A stretch of 60,194 bases of DNA from Thiocystis violacea (GTDB taxonomy: Bacteria; Pseudomonadota; Gammaproteobacteria; Chromatiales; Chromatiaceae): positions 1 to 60,194 of the forward strand of contig NZ_NRRF01000031.1 in assembly GCF_016583565.1 (NCBI RefSeq), in the 5' to 3' direction. The translations under genes were made by a program, and so were the position numbers. Position 1 is the stretch's first letter. Each line of letters opens with the position of its first letter. The notes beneath the pieces are model-generated. The model saw only the letters and a list, made by a program, of their open reading frames with translations. It was not told where the DNA came from and ran no database searches. Below, piece after piece: positions 56,501 to 60,194 of this stretch.

Positions 56501-58769
56501 CTGGCAGCTGGCGCCGCAAGACGTCGCCCTGCTGGACGGCATCAACCGATTGCTGCACACCCTCAAGGGCAGCGCCCGTTTGACCGGACTCTCGGCGATC
56601 GGCGATCTCAGTCACGCCCTCGAAACCCGGCTCAAGGCGCTTGGCGATGCGCAGGCTGGGGTGACCGATACCACGCTGGAGCTGGCGCAACGCGCCGTGG
56701 ACACCCTGTCCGTGCAGGTCGACGCGCTGGAGCAGGGCGTCCCGATCCCGCGCATGACCGCCTTGGTGGACGAACTCTCGCGCACCTCGGAAGAAGCGCC
56801 TGCCGCTGCCGAGCAAGAGGCCGCCGTCATGCGTCCCGCGGCCCCGGCCCCGGCCGTGACCCTTGCTGGACTCTTCGCCAAGGAGCACGAGGCCGAGCCG
56901 CCCGGTGCCCGTGAAGCGGCGAGCGTCTCGGTCGCGCCGCAGATCCGGGTGCGGTCCGACCTGCTCAACCGCCTGGTCAATCATGCCGGCGAGATCAGCA
57001 TCTACCGCGGCCGCCTCACGCAGCGCAACGGCCAGCTCGGCTTCGGGCTTGGCGAGCTGGACCAGACGGTCATCCGTCTGCGTGAGCAGCTGAGGCTGCT
57101 TGAGATCGAGACCCAGGCCCAGATCCTCCATCGCTTCGAGCGCAGTGGTGCGACGTCCGATTACGACAACGAGTTCGATCCGCTCGAGCTGGATCGTTTC
57201 TCCCGGCTTCAGCAGCTCTCCGGCAGTCTGGCCGAGACGGTCAACGACCTCATCAGCGTCAAGGAGATCCTCGGCGGTTACCAACGCGAGTTCACCGATC
57301 TCCTGAATCAGCAGGCCCGCCTGGCCGACGATCTCCAGGACGGACTGCTGCGCACCCGCCTCGTCCCCTTCGTCCAGGTGGTGCCACGCCTGCATCGTCT
57401 GGTGCGCCAGACCGCCGACAGCCTGGGCAAGTCGGCCAGGTTGGAAGTGATCGGCCCCGAGGTCGAGCTGGATCGGACCATCCTCGATCGATTGACCGCG
57501 CCGCTCGAGCACCTGCTGCGCAATGCGGTCGACCATGGTCTGGAAGACACCAAGACGCGCGTCGCCAAGGGCAAGCCGGCAACCGGCATGGTGACCCTGG
57601 CGCTGCGTCGCGAAGGCAACGACGCCGTGATCAGCCTGGGAGACGACGGCAAGGGCATGGACCTGGAGGCCATCCGCCAGCAGGCCATCGCACGCGGGCT
57701 CATGCCCGCGGAGGCGAAGCTGCCCGACGAGGCGCTCCTCCAGTTCATCCTGGAGCCGGGCTTCACGACCTCCGGCAAGGTCACGCAGATCTCTGGCCGG
57801 GGTGTGGGCCTGGACGTGGTCGCCTCCGAGATCAAGGCCGCGAACGGCTCCATCACCCTCGAGTCCTTCCCGGGCAAGGGGGCGCGTTTCACCATTCGCC
57901 TCCCGCTCACCCTGGCCATCATCGATGCCTTCCTGATTTCGGCGGGTGAGAACATGTACGCCGTGCCGCATAGCACGGTCGAGGGCGCGGCGCGCATCAA
58001 TCACGATGAACTCGTCGCCATCTATGCGGATGACACCAAGACCTTCACGGCTCGGGGGCATCAATACAAGGTCATCTATTTCGGCAACGCGCTCGAGCCG
58101 GGGCAAGAGCCCGAGCTGGGTGAGCGGCGCTGGCTGCCGTTGCTGCTCGCGCGTCTTGGAGACCAGCGGGTCGCTCTACAGGTAGACAACCTGCTGGAGA
58201 GCCAGCGCATCCTGGTCAAGCCACTGGGACCGCAGCTCGCCGGCGTGCGCTGGCTCAGCGGTGGCACCATTCTGCCGGACGGTCGAGTCGCGCTCATCCT
58301 GGACGCCCTGGCGCTGCTGCGCTCCGGCGCCGTGCAGGACTACAAGCCCGCTGCCGCGGTGGCGTATGAGGAGGCGCCGATCGAGCCCGCCTGCGTCATG
58401 GTGGTCGACGACTCGCTCACCGTGCGCCGTGTGACCAGCCGGCTGCTGCGGCGTCAGAATATGGAGGTGCTGACGGCGAAGGACGGTGTCGAGGCCCTGA
58501 CCCTGCTCGACGAGCGCATCCCGGATCTGCTGCTGCTCGACATCGAGATGCCGCGCATGGACGGCTATGAGCTGACGCGCCATATCCGCCGCTCCGAGCG
58601 TCTGCAGCATCTGCCGATCATCATGATCACCTCGCGCACCGGCGCCAAGCACCGCGAGTACGCCATGCAGCTGGGCGTCAACCGCTACCTCGGCAAGCCC
58701 TATCAGGAATCGGAGCTGCTCAACGAGATCGGCTCACTGCTGGAGGAGCACGGAAAACCCTTGGGATAG
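53547..58769 (+). CDS. chpA: ChpA/PilL hybrid chemosensory histidine kinase
   Basis: The protein has 1740 residues. The N-terminal 600 residues are helical, without a phosphorylatable histidine that I can see. Three Hpt domains follow with FHTLKGSGRL (about residue 628), LHTLTGSARM (about 786, lysine replaced) and LHTLKGSARL (about 1003). An acidic linker (EDEDEDEDE) lies between the second and third. The CheA-type kinase core has LLRNAVDHGLE and GRGVGLDVVASEIK, then a CheW domain and a C-terminal receiver with Asp1665 in LLLLDIEMPRMDGYE. It phosphorylates PilG and PilH. Confidence 0.94.
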   Translation: MADKKVVGGLKWVKGEIGTTLRPVRDLVATGGVSESLKDLTPAVQALEQVHGVLLALQLTTPARLVEDMTRLAERIADTDAAIPHEAIQVLGQALGQLTNHLDRLDAGFDEPPLSLWSILNEVRAACDQLPLSHSELLTFAAVTRDGDSQWMPEELDILAEVMRQVRPQFHRHLVEWYREDTQRQGLLALGGLFHQLHDYLKEGLLADVFRLAEVFVEALETGRLETGPAERTLMGHLDWVQKPLTQKPPQWPEVDAKTLIEQLLAILAEAQIESRVIGELKIRYGASRSGLSASMGQSTGMEGDEAVAELAIAALAEFAALKEQFDIITHADQADQADQSAIKAFCGTLRRLAATLDDSDVGNLPSRMRALAEKFDALDGADFGGDLSRFESYAMELLGIEAVLLAHAGHRSLQSEQIIAPDMDLTELFSATLREAGYELLRVKEAIAAWQTEQRAPDQLGSVNGYLQSVSGALRILGENPAADLAETLGSLIHKAYVRGGRTPTESQFEHLADAIAGLELYIGHLQEAMPLGDELVDRAGKSVSALYAELGDLADIPDEVAVEPVAEDEAETSVELGAAGETETEFMDIFLEEAREETASAQVEFARWESNPHDTDALKTLRRSFHTLKGSGRLVGAQQVAELAQAMELLLNRLLETETFPSESVLACVSAVVAALPELVSAESEGRLYAIESHLMRASELRGELQGAPDTQATSETVTETPTQDSAITALAGTLTDHDSLFVADEELLSIFQTETHEHLAELRAFLQRVEAGEPKVDEPVQRALHTLTGSARMSGIDSIARATKALELCVKPAIVSGERLDDALLALFRRTVDGVQARVDELPEVGAGAAVLTELLDELESRIPAPVEAPVEEPPKREAPVVEPPLSEQVPEEEPEDEDEDEDERGLQIEEELEIGDRFSEEVEEAEAEAPPVQAMAPPPTRPPEPAAAPIDVQPAPDPDLAALFLEDARDLLDNLDTQFRSWQLAPQDVALLDGINRLLHTLKGSARLTGLSAIGDLSHALETRLKALGDAQAGVTDTTLELAQRAVDTLSVQVDALEQGVPIPRMTALVDELSRTSEEAPAAAEQEAAVMRPAAPAPAVTLAGLFAKEHEAEPPGAREAASVSVAPQIRVRSDLLNRLVNHAGEISIYRGRLTQRNGQLGFGLGELDQTVIRLREQLRLLEIETQAQILHRFERSGATSDYDNEFDPLELDRFSRLQQLSGSLAETVNDLISVKEILGGYQREFTDLLNQQARLADDLQDGLLRTRLVPFVQVVPRLHRLVRQTADSLGKSARLEVIGPEVELDRTILDRLTAPLEHLLRNAVDHGLEDTKTRVAKGKPATGMVTLALRREGNDAVISLGDDGKGMDLEAIRQQAIARGLMPAEAKLPDEALLQFILEPGFTTSGKVTQISGRGVGLDVVASEIKAANGSITLESFPGKGARFTIRLPLTLAIIDAFLISAGENMYAVPHSTVEGAARINHDELVAIYADDTKTFTARGHQYKVIYFGNALEPGQEPELGERRWLPLLLARLGDQRVALQVDNLLESQRILVKPLGPQLAGVRWLSGGTILPDGRVALILDALALLRSGAVQDYKPAAAVAYEEAPIEPACVMVVDDSLTVRRVTSRLLRRQNMEVLTAKDGVEALTLLDERIPDLLLLDIEMPRMDGYELTRHIRRSERLQHLPIIMITSRTGAKHREYAMQLGVNRYLGKPYQESELLNEIGSLLEEHGKPLG
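54540..54566. repeat. 9-bp tandem repeat inside chpA, three copies
   Basis: GCCGATCAG occurs three times without interruption, encoding ADQADQADQ in the N-terminal helical region of ChpA. It is in frame, so gain or loss of a unit would change only linker length. Confidence 0.9.
56241..56264. repeat. 6-bp tandem repeat inside chpA, four copies
   Basis: GAGGAC occurs four times, encoding alternating Glu-Asp in the acidic linker between the second and third Hpt domains of ChpA. Variation in copy number would stay in frame. Confidence 0.85.
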
Positions 58770-58776
58770 CGGTCGC

Positions 58777-59511
58777 TCAGGCGCCTCTGAAGTCACCCCA
58801 GAGTGCCTGAATGACCGCAATGGCCGCGAGTGGCGCCGTCTCGGTCCGCAGAATCCTCGGGCCGAGTCGCACCCCCCGGAAGCCCCGCGCGCAAGCCAAC
58901 CCGCGCTCGCCGGGGCTGAGGCCGCCCTCCGGGCCGATCAGCAAGGCCAGGTCGCCATTTGGCGCGTCCAGATCGGGCAGGGCGATCGGTGCGGCAGGAT
59001 CGAGCAGCAGACCGCCGCTCGACTGCGTTTCCAGCCAAGCCTCCAGAGGCTCAGCCTTGTCCAGTATCGGAATCCGGCGTCGCCCGGACTGCTCGCACGC
59101 CGAGACGACGACACCCCGCCAGTGCTCCGTCCGCTTGTCCAGGCGTGTTCCGTCGAGCTTGACCTGGCTGCGCTTGGTGAAGAGGGGGGTCAGGCGCTGA
59201 ACGCCCAGCTCGACCGCCTTCTGCAGGGCGAAATCCATCCGCTCCCCCCTGGAGATGCCGATCGCGAGGTGGATGCGCAGCGGCGCGATCGGTTCGGGTT
59301 CACCGCCCGCCTCGATGACCACCTTGGCGGCGTGCCGCCCGGATTCGAGCAGCCGCGCGGCATAGTCTCGTCCGTCGCCATTGAAGAGGACCAGGGGGTC
59401 GCCGGTGCCGAGGCGCAGGACCTGGCTGAGGTGGCGCGTCTGCGCGGGCGGAAGCTCCAGCGGGCTGCCGACGATGAATTCCGCGTCGACGTAGATCCTG
59501 TTCGTGCGCAT
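58777..59511 (-). CDS. rsmE: 16S rRNA m3U1498 methyltransferase RsmE
   Basis: The protein has 244 residues of the SPOUT family. The N-terminal PUA-like domain (RIYVDAEFIVGSPLELPPAQ) is followed by the knotted SAM-binding domain, with LALLIGPEGGLSPGERGLAC and RLGPRILRTETAPLAAIAVI. It methylates U1498 of 16S rRNA. The start at 59511 (MRTNRIYVD) matches the family; the frame is open 10 codons more. It converges on chpA with 7 bases between stops and lies downstream of the DUF423 gene. Confidence 0.95.
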   Translation of the reverse strand: MRTNRIYVDAEFIVGSPLELPPAQTRHLSQVLRLGTGDPLVLFNGDGRDYAARLLESGRHAAKVVIEAGGEPEPIAPLRIHLAIGISRGERMDFALQKAVELGVQRLTPLFTKRSQVKLDGTRLDKRTEHWRGVVVSACEQSGRRRIPILDKAEPLEAWLETQSSGGLLLDPAAPIALPDLDAPNGDLALLIGPEGGLSPGERGLACARGFRGVRLGPRILRTETAPLAAIAVIQALWGDFRGA

Positions 59512-59524
59512 TGGGCGGCCGCCT

Positions 59525-59917
59525 TCAGTGCGCGGCGCCACGCAGGCGCCAAGCGCCGAGCGCCAGCAGTGACCAGCCGATCAGCAGGGCGACCCCACCG
59601 ATCGGGGTGATCATCCCGAGCTGCCGTTCCCCGGTGAGGGCCATGAGGAAGAGACTCCCGCAGAAGAGCGCGGCGCCGATCAGAAAGGCCCAGGCCGCGG
59701 CGCCGATCGATGTGGCCTCGCGGACGCCGAGCAGGATGAGGCCACACGCCAGAATGGCCCCTGCGTGCAGCCCAAGGTAGCTCGCCGCCGTATCCCAGTT
59801 AGCGAGCAGCTGGGGTTCGATCTTGCCTTTCAGGCCATGGGCACCGAAGGCCCCGAGGGCGACGGAGAGCAGGCCGCAGAGGGCTCCGACAGTCAGCCAG
59901 TTGGAAGCGCGTTTCAT
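59525..59917 (-). CDS. DUF423 small membrane protein
   Basis: The protein has 130 residues and four membrane segments. The family N-terminus is visible as LTVGALCGLLSVALGAFGAH, then GLKGKIEPQLLANWDTAASY; the third and fourth segments are AAWAFLIGAALFCGSLFLMA and GGVALLIGWSLLALGAW. This YgdD-like family has no established function. The start at 59917 is preferred to an ATG 9 codons upstream because the conserved N-terminus begins here. It is 13 bases before rsmE. Confidence 0.88.
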   Translation of the reverse strand: MKRASNWLTVGALCGLLSVALGAFGAHGLKGKIEPQLLANWDTAASYLGLHAGAILACGLILLGVREATSIGAAAWAFLIGAALFCGSLFLMALTGERQLGMITPIGGVALLIGWSLLALGAWRLRGAAH

Positions 59918-59940
59918 GCGTGTGTGATCCGAGTCGATGG

Positions 59941-59972
59941 TCAATGGGTCAATGGGTCAATGGGTCGATGGT
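59941..59972. repeat. 8-bp tandem repeat upstream of the DUF423 gene
   Basis: TCAATGGG occurs three times perfectly, followed by a partial fourth unit (TCGATGGT). It lies 24 bases upstream of the DUF423 start, in the region likely to carry its promoter, so copy number may affect expression. Confidence 0.85.
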
Positions 59973-60054
59973 TGTCGTAGGGGCGCTGACAGCCACCAGC
60001 GCCGCCAGCTTCGGTGTCTGACGGTATCAGAATTCAGTAATAAAGCGATTTCTG

Positions 60055-60194
60055 GGGTCTCCACTTAACCGGAGTAAACTCCAAGGGTGACTTACCCTCA
60101 TGCTGGCGTTGATTATCCGCGGACTGCGGGCGAGTTCCAGTCCTGGTTTCGCACCGATGCGGACTGCCTCGACTACCTGGAGTGGCTCCGGTGG
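60055..60194 (+). mobile_element. Left end of an IS1595-family insertion sequence (cut by the window end)
   Basis: The terminal inverted repeat reads GGGTCTCCACTTAACCGGAG, continuing TAAACTCC, which is the type seen at IS1595 ends. A transposase gene begins 32 bases inside. The right end and target-site duplication lie outside the window. The insertion lies upstream of the DUF423-rsmE genes. Confidence 0.8.
60087..60194 (+). CDS. IS1595-family transposase, N-terminal part
   Basis: From a GTG at 60087, 36 codons read to the window end. YPRTAGEFQSWFRT followed by DADCLDYLEWLRW is the conserved start of IS1595-family transposases, which continues with a zinc-ribbon and a DDE-type catalytic domain outside the window. 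Whether the element is intact cannot be judged. There is GGAG 13 bases before the GTG. Confidence 0.8.
   Translation, partial: MTYPHAGVDYPRTAGEFQSWFRTDADCLDYLEWLRW

Noticed and set aside
54738..58106. Very long minus-strand open frame opposite chpA (1122 codons)
   Set aside because: It is the antisense shadow of chpA, caused by high GC codon use; the plus strand carries the kinase motifs.

Overview
The window is about 60 kb of high-GC, densely coded DNA from a gammaproteobacterium. Protein sequences and gene order suggest a purple sulfur bacterium or a close relative (Chromatiaceae-like). The reasons are the run pilT-pilU / pyrC'-pyrB-pyrR-ruvX-yqgE-tonB-gshB / pilGHIJ-chpA, which I recall as the same order around PA0395-PA0413 of Pseudomonas, the priA-argS-SPOR order, GTG starts, a palindrome built around GCTCCCACGCGGGAGC, and an IS1595-type element at the right edge. 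The taxon is an inference; no marker gene settles it.

Layout. 1-2.4 kb: the tail of a VUT-type transporter, a small flagellar-rod-like protein, a GT4 glycosyltransferase and a secreted protein. 2.5-8.1 kb: a complete phosphate regulon unit, with four Pho half-sites in 11-bp register upstream of pstS-pstC-pstA-pstB-phoU. 8.2-9.5 kb: an orphan encapsulin-type ferritin (EncFtn) without a cargo tag, then a WGR-domain protein. 9.7-15.8 kb: a minus-strand RDD-SpoIIM-DUF4129-DUF4350-MoxR cluster behind a chorismate-lyase-like gene, lacking the usual DUF58 partner. 16.5-19.7 kb: a murein-lipoprotein-like gene converging on, and overlapping, an L,D-transpeptidase, with a second EF-G diverging from it. 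19.8-24.3 kb: a diguanylate cyclase, a 49-residue membrane peptide and feoAB with a palindromic operator candidate between them. 24.4-26.5 kb: a SixA-like phosphatase, a fructosamine kinase and an HNH nuclease.

26.9-32.2 kb: a DnaA-box pair, priA, argS, a SPOR protein and a DUF29 protein with an internal deletion. 32.2-36.0 kb: the most unusual locus. A slipin, a 71-residue basic protein and the RNA ligase RtcB lie in a row on the minus strand, preceded by a tRNA-like element with anticodon CAU but C at position 37, and by a promoter-hairpin-terminator unit that looks like a roughly 220-nt small RNA. 36.0-39.6 kb: an XRE regulator, a second phoU and purKE. 39.8-58.8 kb: the twitching-motility region (pilT, pilU, the pyrimidine genes, ruvX, yqgE, tonB, apbE, gshB, pilGHIJ and the 1740-residue kinase chpA). 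58.8-60.2 kb: rsmE, a DUF423 protein, a short tandem repeat and the left end of an IS1595-family element.

Functional themes are phosphate acquisition, ferrous iron handling (FeoAB, EncFtn), envelope maintenance, RNA repair (RtcB/slipin) and type IV pilus chemosensing. Functions are assigned by reading motifs in the translated sequence. No database search was possible.
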